This document shows positions 1 to 8,700 of a DNA stretch of 64,000 nt, piece after piece. The notes beneath the pieces were generated by a model. That model was not told the origin of the DNA. It searched no databases and saw only the letters and a list, made by a program, of their open reading frames with translations. Made by a program: the position numbers and the translations under genes. This stretch comes from Rhodocyclaceae bacterium (lineage in GTDB: Bacteria > Pseudomonadota > Gammaproteobacteria > Burkholderiales > Rhodocyclaceae), in contig JACFMQ010000002.1 of NCBI GenBank assembly GCA_019455325.1, positions 81,253 to 145,252 on the forward strand, in the 5' to 3' direction. The stretch's first letter is position 1. Each line of letters starts with the position of its first letter.

Positions 1-1285
1 TCTTGTCCGCCAGTTCGACGATGCGCGGCTTCTCGGTGGCGGCGCGCTCCATCAGGCGGACGATGGCCGACAGCCGGGTGTCCTCGCCGACCTGCTCGAC
101 GCGCATGACGAGCGGGCTCTCGCCGTTCACCGCGCCGCCGGTCAGGCGGTCGCCCGGCTGCCGGGCGACGGGCAGGCTCTCGCCGGTGAGCAGCGACTCG
201 TCGACGCTGCTCGCGCCCTCCAGCACCGTGCCGTCGGCCGGGATCGACTCACCCGGCCGGATCAGCACGACGTCGCCGGCGGCGAGGTCGGCGGCCACCG
301 TCTGCGCCGGCTCGCGGCTCGCCGGGTAGCCCGGCAGCCGCGTCGCCAGGCCGGGCAGCAGCTTGGTCAGCGCCTCGGTGACGCTGACCGCCTTCTGCCG
401 CGCCATCATCTCCATGTAACGGCCGCCGAGCAGGAAGAAGACGAACATCGTCACCGAATCGAAATACACCTCGCCGGCGGCGATGAGCGTCGCCCAGACG
501 CTGGCGGCGAAGGCGGCGCCGATGCCGAGCGCCACCGGCACGTCCATGCCGACGCGCAGCAGGCGCAGGTCGCGCCAGGCGTTGCGGAAGAACGGCGCCG
601 CCGAGTAGAACACCACCGGCACGGTGAGCACGCAGCTCGCCCAGCGCAGCAGTTGCTCGACGTCAGCGGTCATGTCGCCCTCGGCGGCGACGTAGACCGG
701 CACGGCGTACATCATCACCTGCATCATGCCGAAGCCGGCGACGAACACCCGCCACAGCGCGCTGCGCCGCTCCCGCTTCGCCAGCGCCTCGTTGCGCGCG
801 GCGTCGTAGGGATGCGCGCGATAGCCGATGGCGGCGACGGCGGCGAGGATATCGGAGAGTTTCAGCCGCGAGTCGTCCCAGCGCACGCGGGCGCGCCGCG
901 TCGCATAGTTGATGTCGACGCCGGTGACGCCGGGCAGGCGCGCGAGGTGCTGCTCGTTCAGCCAGATGCAGGCAGCGCAGGTGATGCCTTCGAGGATCAG
1001 CGAGGCTTCCCGCTCGTGCTCGCCGAGGCTGCGCACGAAGCTCTTCTGGAATTCGGCGTGGTCGTAGAGCAGCAGGCTGCCGATCTCTTCCGGCATGGCC
1101 TCGCGCGGCGAGCCGGGCAGCGCGTCGCGGTTGCGGTAGTAGTCGGCGAGCCCGCTGTCGACGATGGAATGGGCCACCGCCTGGCAGCCGAGGCAGCACA
1201 TCGGCCGCGCCTCGCCGGCGATCGCCACGCTCAGTTCGGTACCGTCGGGGATGTCCTGCCCGCAGTGATAACAGTTTCCGCTCAT
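1..1285 (-). CDS. ccoI: Copper-translocating P-type ATPase, CcoI/FixI type (5' part only)
   Basis: Only the first 428 codons are in the window; the gene runs off the left edge. The N-terminus has a CxxC pair (CYHCG, residues 5-9) and a CCLGC cluster near residue 31, typical of the CcoI/FixI branch. A heavy-metal-associated domain with GITCAAC follows, then several membrane segments and the actuator-domain motif LTGES. The phosphorylation motif DKTGT would lie beyond the window. In this family the protein exports copper to the periplasm for assembly of cbb3-type cytochrome oxidase. ATG at 1285 is the start because the cysteine-rich N-terminus begins right after it. Family is near certain; the cbb3 role rests on the N-terminal cysteines, since the ccoNOP genes are not in view. 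Confidence 0.88.
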   Translation of the reverse strand, partial: MSGNCYHCGQDIPDGTELSVAIAGEARPMCCLGCQAVAHSIVDSGLADYYRNRDALPGSPREAMPEEIGSLLLYDHAEFQKSFVRSLGEHEREASLILEGITCAACIWLNEQHLARLPGVTGVDINYATRRARVRWDDSRLKLSDILAAVAAIGYRAHPYDAARNEALAKRERRSALWRVFVAGFGMMQVMMYAVPVYVAAEGDMTADVEQLLRWASCVLTVPVVFYSAAPFFRNAWRDLRLLRVGMDVPVALGIGAAFAASVWATLIAAGEVYFDSVTMFVFFLLGGRYMEMMARQKAVSVTEALTKLLPGLATRLPGYPASREPAQTVAADLAAGDVVLIRPGESIPADGTVLEGASSVDESLLTGESLPVARQPGDRLTGGAVNGESPLVMRVEQVGEDTRLSAIVRLMERAATEKPRIVELADK

Positions 1286-1307
1286 CGCCGCCAAATGCCT
1301 GTCCGGA

Positions 1308-1342
1308 AAAGGAAAGGGCGCGAGGCAGAGCACCCCGCGCCC
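1308..1342 (-). terminator. Possible terminator after the short-chain dehydrogenase gene
   Basis: A 7-bp inverted repeat (GGGCGCG/CGCGCCC, 1316-1322 and 1336-1342) lies between the dehydrogenase stop and the ccoI start. Read on the minus strand it is followed by an interrupted T tract (TTTCCTTTTCC). The stem is strong but the loop is long, so efficiency is uncertain. Confidence 0.4.
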
Positions 1343-1365
1343 GAAAAAACGGCGACTAGTATAAG

Positions 1366-2133
1366 TTATTTGGCGGCCATCCGGATGGCGCCGTCGAGAC
1401 GGATCACCTCGCCGTTGAGCATCGTGTTTTCCAGGATGTGCCGCACCAGCGCCGCGTATTCGGCCGGTTTGCCGAGGCGCGACGGGAACGGCACCATCTT
1501 GCCGAGCGCCTCCTGCACCTCCGGCGGCATGCCGAGCAGCATCGGCGTCTCGAAGATGCCGGGCGCGATGGTCATCACGCGGATGCCCGAGCGCGCCAGC
1601 TCGCGGGCGATCGGCAGCGTCATGGCGACGACGCCGCCCTTCGAGGCGGCGTAGGCGGCCTGCCCGATCTGCCCGTCGAAGGCGGCGACGGACGCGGTGT
1701 TCACGATCACGCCGCGCTCGCCGGCGGCGTTCGGCTCGGCCTTGCCCATCGCCTCGGCAGCCAGCCGGATCATGTTGAAGCTGCCGACGAGGTTCACGTT
1801 GATCACCTTCTGGAAGCTCGCCAGCCGGTGCGCGCCCTCCTTGCCGACGACCTTCTCGGCCGGCGCGACGCCGGCGCAGTTCACCAGCCCGTGCAGGCCG
1901 CCGAAGCCAGTGACGGCGGCGTCGATCGCCGCCTTGGCGCTCTCCTCGTTCGACACGTCGGTCTCGACGAAGCAGGCGGCGGCGCCCAGCTCGCGCGCCA
2001 GCGCCTCGCCCGGTTCGCGCTGCAGGTCGGCGAGGACCACGCGGCCGCCGTTCTCGACGAGCATGCGCGCCGTGCCGGCGCCGAGACCGGACGCACCGCC
2101 GGTCACCACGAATACCTTGTTTTCGATCTGCAT
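1366..2133 (-). CDS. Short-chain dehydrogenase, 3-hydroxyacyl-CoA dehydrogenase type
   Basis: A 255-residue classical SDR. It has the NAD-binding motif TGGASGLG (residues 11-18), NCAG at 85-88, catalytic Ser148, and the YxxxK pair Tyr161/Lys165. The pattern resembles the 17-beta-HSD10 / 3-hydroxy-2-methylbutyryl-CoA dehydrogenase group, which oxidises 3-hydroxyacyl-CoA with NAD+ in beta-oxidation or branched-chain amino-acid breakdown. ATG at 2133 was chosen over an upstream in-frame ATG at 2175 because AAGGAGG sits just ahead of it and the Rossmann fold starts right after. It stands alone between tRNA-Thr and ccoI, so context gives no substrate. Confidence 0.85.
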   Translation of the reverse strand: MQIENKVFVVTGGASGLGAGTARMLVENGGRVVLADLQREPGEALARELGAAACFVETDVSNEESAKAAIDAAVTGFGGLHGLVNCAGVAPAEKVVGKEGAHRLASFQKVINVNLVGSFNMIRLAAEAMGKAEPNAAGERGVIVNTASVAAFDGQIGQAAYAASKGGVVAMTLPIARELARSGIRVMTIAPGIFETPMLLGMPPEVQEALGKMVPFPSRLGKPAEYAALVRHILENTMLNGEVIRLDGAIRMAAK

Positions 2134-2220
2134 CACGGCCTCCTTCGGAAGAATCTTGCGTTCAGGCGGCGCCATGTTAGCACGACCAGACGGTGCCGTA
2201 TGGAAGAAGGCGGAAAGGAC

Positions 2221-2253
2221 GAAGCCCGCGGGGAGGAACTCCCGGCGGGCTTC
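2221..2253 (-). terminator. Hairpin downstream of tRNA-Thr
   Basis: An inverted repeat (GAAGCCCG / CGGGCTTC with further partial pairing inside) lies 9 bp beyond the 3' end of the minus-strand tRNA. The position fits a terminator or tRNA 3'-processing hairpin. No clean T run follows, so it is a weak intrinsic terminator at best. Confidence 0.5.
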
Positions 2254-2261
2254 GGCGATGC

Positions 2262-2337
<76 letters not shown>

Positions 2338-2349
2338 AATGAGCCGCGC

Positions 2350-2378
2350 ATTATATACGCGGCTTCGCGCACGAACAA
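2350..2378 (-). promoter_or_regulatory. Sigma-70 promoter of tRNA-Thr
   Basis: Read on the minus strand: -35 TTGTTC (2378-2373), a 17-bp spacer, and a perfect -10 TATAAT (2355-2350). The -10 ends 12 bp before the tRNA 5' end, leaving room for a short 5' leader. Confidence 0.75.
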
Positions 2379-2487
2379 CAGGCCCGGCGCGCGGCCGGCC
2401 GTTCGGTTGCGAAAAGCAGCCTTTCGTCGTCGGCGAGGTGACGGCGGCGGCCGCTTCCACTAAGTTTGCAGCCACAGGAGGATGGAC

Positions 2488-2994
2488 ATGAAGCGACAAC
2501 GCCCCGGCAACGCGCTCCCGCGCATCGGGCCATCGGCCCGCCGCCAATCGGTTCGCGGCTTTTCCCTCATTGAACTGATGATCGTCATTGCCATCATCGG
2601 CATCCTGGCGGCCATCGCCATCCCGAACTACAGCGAATACGTCCTGCGCGGCAAGATCGTCGAGGCGACGTCGCAGCTCGCCGAACTGCGGACGCGGATG
2701 GAGAAGTACTACCAGGACGAGCGCAACTACGGCACGGGAGGCGTGTGCGGCAACGACGGCGCCGTCACCCGCGTGGCCATGCCGGCGGCGCCGACGGTGA
2801 AGTATTTCACCTTCGCCTGCGCCACGGCCGGCCAGAACTTCACGCTGACGGCGACGGGCATCGCCGGCGCCGGCACCGGCGACTTCGTATATACGATCAA
2901 CGAAGCGAACCTGCGCCGGACCACGAAGCTGCCGGCGGGCTGGAGCGGAACCGGCTCGAACTGCTGGGTGACCGGCAAGGGGGGAGGCTGCTAG
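2488..2994 (+). CDS. pilE: Type IV pilin, PilE family
   Basis: 168-residue prepilin with a class III signal: a 24-residue basic leader ending in Gly, then FSLIELMIVIAIIGILAAIA with Glu at +5. The hydrophobic helix both anchors the subunit and packs the filament core. A C-terminal cysteine pair could form the usual disulfide loop. ATG 2488 is preferred over ATG 2482 because AGGAGG (2476-2481) is 6 nt upstream of it and would abut the other. First gene of the fimT-pilVWXY1 cluster, so it is more likely the minor pilin PilE of that operon than the main PilA. The leader is longer than the usual 6-10 residues. Confidence 0.88.
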   Translation: MKRQRPGNALPRIGPSARRQSVRGFSLIELMIVIAIIGILAAIAIPNYSEYVLRGKIVEATSQLAELRTRMEKYYQDERNYGTGGVCGNDGAVTRVAMPAAPTVKYFTFACATAGQNFTLTATGIAGAGTGDFVYTINEANLRRTTKLPAGWSGTGSNCWVTGKGGGC

Positions 2995-2996
2995 CC

Positions 2997-3599
2997 ATGC
3001 CTCGATCGAACGGCTTCACGCTGATCGAGCTGATGATCGTGCTGGCGGTGATGGCGATCCTCTATTCGCTCGCCGCGCCCATGATGGTGCGCTGGATGGG
3101 CGACGCCCGCATCCGGGTCGCCGCGGAGACGATGCAGACGGGGATATTGCTGGCGCGCACGGAAGCGATACGACGAAACGTGCCGGTACGCTTCCAGCTG
3201 ATGTCCTCGCTCGACAACGACTGCGCACCGTCGAATGTGGCGACCCACTGGGTCGTCAGCCTGGACGACGCCTCCACGAAATGCGCCACGGCCCCGTCGG
3301 CGACGGCCGACCCCCGTATCGTCCAGATCAAGTCGGGCCAGGAAGGCGGCTCACGGGTGACGATCGCCGCGACGCGGGCCGGCGGCGTTCCGGCGACGAC
3401 GATCATCTACAACGGCACCGGCCGCCTTTCCGGCGCCACGTCGATCGACACCATCGACATCGGCAGCCCGGACGGGGAAGGCTGCCAGCACCTCGGTGGC
3501 GACGCCCGCTGTCTGCGCATCCGGATCCTGCCGGGCGGCGATTCGCGCATGTGCGATCCGAAGGTCGCAGACGTCAACGACGTGCGGCGTTGTCCATAG
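2997..3599 (+). CDS. fimT: Minor pilin, GspH/FimT family
   Basis: 200 residues beginning MPRSNG followed by the mature N-terminus FTLIELMIVLAVMAILYSLA, a canonical prepilin site with a short leader. The C-terminal region has the spaced cysteines and beta-rich character of the GspH/FimT domain. In type IV pili, FimT sits in the minor-pilin complex that primes assembly and, in some species, binds DNA for uptake. It starts 2 nt after the pilE stop, with GGGAGG about 10 nt upstream. The upstream in-frame extension to 2745 overlaps pilE and was rejected. Confidence 0.87.
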   Translation: MPRSNGFTLIELMIVLAVMAILYSLAAPMMVRWMGDARIRVAAETMQTGILLARTEAIRRNVPVRFQLMSSLDNDCAPSNVATHWVVSLDDASTKCATAPSATADPRIVQIKSGQEGGSRVTIAATRAGGVPATTIIYNGTGRLSGATSIDTIDIGSPDGEGCQHLGGDARCLRIRILPGGDSRMCDPKVADVNDVRRCP

Positions 3600-3612
3600 C
3601 CAGGAGGTTCTC

Positions 3613-4059
3613 GTGAACGGGCCAAGCGCAAACCGCCGCGCCGCGATGCCGCCCCCCGCGGGCGAGGGCGGCTTCTCTCTCCTCGAAGTGCTGATCAGCG
3701 TGCTGCTCTTCTCGGTGGGACTGCTGGCGCTCATCGGCATGCAGGCGGTCGTCGTCGGCAACACCATGGACGCCGAGTACCGGCTGCAGGCCAGCTACCA
3801 GGCGAACCGGATCATCGGCCGCATGTGGGTGGACAGGGTCAACCTCGCCACTTACGACACGGACAGCGAAGCAGGGAACGATTTCCTGGACGACTGGCTG
3901 GTCGACGTGGCGGCCGCGCTGCCCGGCGCCTCCGGCGCCAACGCGCCGACGATCCAGGTCAACGGCGACCAGGTCGACGTCGTCATCCGCTGGCGGCGTC
4001 CGGGAGACGGCGAGGTCCGCACGCTCGCCACGACGACGTTCATCAACGGGGCCACCTGA
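3613..4059 (+). CDS. pilV: Minor pilin PilV
   Basis: 148 residues. The prepilin cleavage site is GEGG/FSLLEVLISVLLFSVGLLAL, with Glu5 and the SLLEVL start typical of PilV/GspI. GTG 3613 is chosen because AGGAGG (3602-3607) lies just upstream; extending to ATG 3496 would run into fimT. PilV is one of the priming minor pilins that join PilW, PilX and PilE at the pilus tip with PilY1. The stop overlaps the pilW start by one base (TGATG). Confidence 0.87.
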   Translation: MNGPSANRRAAMPPPAGEGGFSLLEVLISVLLFSVGLLALIGMQAVVVGNTMDAEYRLQASYQANRIIGRMWVDRVNLATYDTDSEAGNDFLDDWLVDVAAALPGASGANAPTIQVNGDQVDVVIRWRRPGDGEVRTLATTTFINGAT

Positions 4060-5189
4060 TGCCGATGAAAGAGCAGGAATCCTCCACGAAACGTCGCGCC
4101 AGCGGCTTCTCGCTCCCGGAGCTGCTGGTTTCCATGGCGCTGGCGCTGATCGCCCTGCTGGTGATCGGCTCGGTGGTGCTCACCAACGACCGCTTCCAAC
4201 GCGCGACCATCGGCACGTCCGACGCCCAGACCACCGGCTCGCTGGCGCTCTACGCGATCGAACGCGACGCGCGCATGGCCGGCTACGGCCTGGCGAACAG
4301 CAACGCGCTCGGCTGCTCACCGATCCAGTACTACTACAGCGCAGGCGGCGCGGGCTGCGGCGCGGAGTGCTATTCGCGGCCGGCCAACGCCGCCTCCGCG
4401 CTGCCCGACCTCGGCTTCGCGCCGGTGGTCATCGAGAACGGCGCGGCCGGGGCGCCCGACGCGGTCACCTTCGCCTTCGCCAACCCGAGAGGCCGGGTCA
4501 TCCCGGGAACGCTCAAGGAAGACATGTCGCAGCCGTCGGCGGAACTGAGGATGGAAGAAATCACCGGCTTCGGCGTCAACGAACTGATCGTCGCCTTCCA
4601 GCCGGGCGTCGGCTGCGCGCTGATGCAGGTGACCCAGATTCAGGGAGCGTCCGCCCAGAGGCTGCTGCACGACGCGGGGGGCGGCATACCCTACAACCCG
4701 GACGCCGACAGCAGCCTCTTCCCGACATTCACCAAGGGGGCGCTGGTGTTCAACCTGGGGCGGCCGATCGTGCGCCGCTACGACGTGGCGAACGCCCAGC
4801 TCCGCATCGTCGACTACTTCAGCTACGCGTCCCCGACCGCCCTCCCGACCTTCAACACAGGCGCGGAGGTGCTCTACGACCAGATCGTCGATCTGCAGGC
4901 CGAGTACGGCAAGGACACCGACAACGACCAGGTCGTGGACACCTGGGACAACGTCACGCCGGCGCCCGGATCGGCCGACTGGCTGCAGATCCTCGCCATC
5001 CGCGTCGGCGTGCTCGCACGCAGCAGGGACGAAGCGCGCCCGGAAGGCGGCGCATGCCGCGCGACCACCGTGCTGCCGGCGTGGGAAGGCGGCGATTTTG
5101 CCCTGCCCGGCGGCGTCCCGAGCTGCTTCAAGTATCGCGTGTTCGAAACGGTGATCCCGCTGCGCAACATGATCTGGAGGGAGTCGTGA
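4059..5189 (+). CDS. pilW: Minor pilin PilW
   Basis: 376 residues. Leader ending RASG, then FSLPELLVSMALALIALLVIG, a prepilin helix with Pro at +4 and Glu at +5 as often seen in PilW. The large C-terminal domain (residues 60-376) is consistent with the PilW/GspJ family, the largest minor pilin of the tip complex. ATG 4059 overlaps the pilV stop, and its own stop overlaps the pilX GTG start, so translation is probably coupled through pilVWX. Confidence 0.85.
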   Translation: MPMKEQESSTKRRASGFSLPELLVSMALALIALLVIGSVVLTNDRFQRATIGTSDAQTTGSLALYAIERDARMAGYGLANSNALGCSPIQYYYSAGGAGCGAECYSRPANAASALPDLGFAPVVIENGAAGAPDAVTFAFANPRGRVIPGTLKEDMSQPSAELRMEEITGFGVNELIVAFQPGVGCALMQVTQIQGASAQRLLHDAGGGIPYNPDADSSLFPTFTKGALVFNLGRPIVRRYDVANAQLRIVDYFSYASPTALPTFNTGAEVLYDQIVDLQAEYGKDTDNDQVVDTWDNVTPAPGSADWLQILAIRVGVLARSRDEARPEGGACRATTVLPAWEGGDFALPGGVPSCFKYRVFETVIPLRNMIWRES

Positions 5190-5767
5190 CGCCGCGCGGC
5201 CCGCTGCACCGGCAGCGCGGCGTGATACTGATCATCACGCTGCTAGTCCTGGTCGCCCTGTCGCTGACGGCGATCTCCCTGACCCGGACGGTCGATACCG
5301 CGATGCTGATCGCCGGCAACATCGCCTTCAAGCAGGGTACGACCGCCATGGCCGACCGCGGCATCGAGGCCGCCCGCACCTGGCTTGCCGTCAATGCCGG
5401 CAGCCCGCTGGAAGCGAACAGCCCGGCAAGCGGCTACTACGCGAACTGGCAGGACGTCGACTTCATCGGCAACGACGCCACGAAGACCGACTTCGACTGG
5501 GATTCGGTGCCGGCGCTCGCCGCCATGTCGGCGAACGACCCCTACACGGTGCGCTACGTCATCCATCGCCTGTGCGAGCTCCCCGGGCAGCCGACCGCCG
5601 TTCCCTGCCAGAAGACCCCGGTGGGCGGAGCCACGCTGAGCACGAAGGGTTCGGCGACCTACGGATCCCAGGCGCTCGCCACGTCGAGCCAGGTCTACTT
5701 CCAGGTCACCGTCAGAGTGAACGGCCCGCGCAATGCCGTCAGCCACGTTCAGGCCATTCTCAATTGA
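5186..5767 (+). CDS. pilX: Minor pilin PilX
   Basis: 193 residues starting with GTG at 5186, overlapping the pilW stop. The N-terminus (basic residues, QRGVILIITLLVLVALSLTA) lacks the normal FxxxE pattern, as is usual for PilX/GspK. A PilX-type domain with MLIAGNIAFKQ follows, the conserved segment after the helix in this family. PilX joins the tip complex and links to PilY1, whose gene is 16 bp downstream. Confidence 0.82.
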   Translation: MTPRGPLHRQRGVILIITLLVLVALSLTAISLTRTVDTAMLIAGNIAFKQGTTAMADRGIEAARTWLAVNAGSPLEANSPASGYYANWQDVDFIGNDATKTDFDWDSVPALAAMSANDPYTVRYVIHRLCELPGQPTAVPCQKTPVGGATLSTKGSATYGSQALATSSQVYFQVTVRVNGPRNAVSHVQAILN

Positions 5768-5783
5768 GGCCGAGGAGCAGACC

Positions 5784-8700
5784 ATGACCCCTCCGAAGCG
5801 TCCGTCCAGGACACCTCTCGTCGCATTCCTGTCGGCGGCGATGGCCGCCCTGCCGCTCCTCTCCGCCGCGGCGCCGACCGACATCCACAACGAGCCGCTG
5901 GCGAACGCGGCCGCGGCGCCCCCGCCGAACGTCATGTTCATCCTCGACGACTCGGGGAGCATGATGTGGCAGCACTCGCCCGACTACACGACCGACTACG
6001 AGATGTTCAACACCAACGGTACCGTGGCGAGCGCAGCCAAGTATCCGATCTGCTTCGACTACAAGGACAACGACAATACGATCTCGACGACACCCGACAA
6101 CGCCTCGGCGGCGGACGCCGGCCTGAAGAGCTGCGCCCTGGGCGACCCCCCGCTGATGAGCGCGCAGTACAACAAGCAATACTACGACCCGACGATCCGC
6201 TACCGTCCCGCCATCAACCACGACGGCACCGAGCGCATATCGATGACGGCGGCGAACACCGCCAACTGGACGGCCGTTCCGACCGACGCCTACGGGCTTC
6301 AGAACCGGGACCAGATCCAGACGGAGCGCCACCGGCTGACCAGTTCCAGCACCACGGCGACGACCAACCTCGTCACCGGCTACCCGGACCGCCTGTGGTG
6401 CACGGACACGGCCGCACAGTCCAGCAGCAAGGACGACGCCGCCGGCACGAAAACCGGTACGCCGAACGCGCCGCTTTGCGTCAAGAACAGCGCGTACAGC
6501 TACCCGAACAACGTCTATGGCTACGGACGGAACCAGGGGACGACGACGACCAAGTTCGTGTTCGGCAATCCCTACTACTACACGATCCCGGTTTCCGAAT
6601 ACTGCACCACGGCAAACCTGGTCGACTGCGTCGACGCCAACGCGGACGGCAGCAATCCGTCGCCGGTGACCCACACCTTCGCGGCGCGGATGCGCTGGTG
6701 CAGCGACTCCGGCTCCACCACCGCAGGCGTCAACGCGTTCAGCAACTGCCAGGGCAAGCGCACCAACACCCACACCTACCCCAAGGCCTTCGGCCGCGTC
6801 ATATCGAGCACGGGGACCCCGCTGGCGAAGGCGGCCGCGCTGCTGACGGTGAGCACCGGCCTGGACAATGTGAAGTTCACGATCACCTCGCTCACCATCG
6901 ACGGCGTGAACATCCTGAGCAGCGCGACCTCGTACGCCTCGAACAACGTCGTCAAGACGGCCGGCTCGACGGAGATCAACGCCAACGACGGCCTGGACAC
7001 CAGCAACGAGCGCAACTCGATGGCGCAAGCGATCGTCGACGCAATCAACAGCATCAGCGGCACCACGGGCTATTCGGCGAGCCGCTCCGGCAGCGTAGTG
7101 CGCATCGAGGCGACCACCGCCGGGTCGGCGCCGAACGGCAGGCTGCCCATCGTCGGTGCGACCATCGTGTCCACCGCCGCGGCGAAGGCGACGATCAAGA
7201 TCGAATCGGTTTCGTCCACCAGCAGCATCACCAACCTGACCGCCAACGGCGCCCCGCTGATCGGCGGCACGGTCAGCTGCAACTACAGCAACAACGCCAC
7301 TAATCGCAACAACTGCGCCAGCAATCTCACGTCGGCGATCAACGCCTACACCGGCACTTCCGGATACTCCGCGTTGCGCGACGGCAGCGCCGTCACGGTC
7401 ACCGCGCCGCTGGCGGCGGGAGCGACGGCGAACGGCCGGCGCCTGGTCGAGACGGGTTCGGTCGCGACCGACGCCGATGCGCAGAATTCGGAATACCAGG
7501 AATTCAAGGACGGCGCATCGAACTCCGCCCTGCCACACACGGTCACCGCCTTCTCCGGCGGCTCGGAATACGAACCGAGCCTCGCCCCCACCCGCGTCGG
7601 CGTCGTTCCGTTCGCCCGGATCGACATCGTCTCCGGGCCCGGACGGACCTATCCGAAAACCAGCGAACGCTCGGACTGCAGCACCGAGGGGTATTGCACC
7701 TACGAAGAGGAAATGACCAACTTCGCCAACTGGTACGCCTACTACCGCACCCGCATGCAGATGATGAAGACGGCCACCGGCCGCGCCTTCGCCCCGCTGC
7801 CGGAGACCTACCGCATCGGCTTCATCACCATCAACCCCGGCGCCACCGTATCGAGCAGCCGCTACCTCAGGATCGACGATTTCACCACCGGCGCCGGCAA
7901 CCAGCGGGACAAGTGGTACGGCAAGCTCTACGCGCAGACGAACAACGGCGGCACCCCGCTACGCGAGGCGCTCAGCCGGGTGGGGCAACTGTACGCCGGA
8001 AAATTCGGCAGCGGCTTCCTGACCAAGGGCATCCCGGAAACCGACGATCCCATCCAGCTCAGTTGCCAGTCGAATTTCGCCATCCTCAGCACCGACGGCT
8101 ACTGGAACAACGAGGGCGGCCGCGACCTGAGCAACAAGGCGCTCGGAGACGTCGACGGCGTCGAGGACGACAACTACTCCAAGTCCCAGGACGGCGTCTA
8201 TGACAAGGAAAAGGCGTCGAACACGCTGTCGGACGCAGCCCTCTACTACTACCAGACCGACCTCCGCCCGGACATAGAGAACAACGTCCGCCAGTCCACG
8301 CGGGACAGCGCCCAGCACCAGCACATGACCACCTTCACGCTGGGCCTCGGCCTCGACGGCACCCTCACCTACGACCGGAACTACGAGACCCAGCAGAGCG
8401 GGGACTTCCACGACATCAGGACGGGCGATCGCTCCTGGCCGATTCCCGTCGCCGAACAGCCGAGCGCGCTCGACGACCTCTGGCACGCGGCGGTGAGCGG
8501 CCGCGGCAAGTTCTTCAGCGCGAGCGACCCGCAGGAACTGGCCCTCGGCCTCCAGGACACACTTACGGCACTGCAGGCCACGCCCGGGGCCGGCGCCGCG
8601 GCGGCGACCTCGAACCTGCAGCCGGTGTCGGGCGACAACTTTGCCTTCACCGCGGAGTACCGGACCGTGGAATGGTCCGGCGACCTGAAGGCGCGGACCA

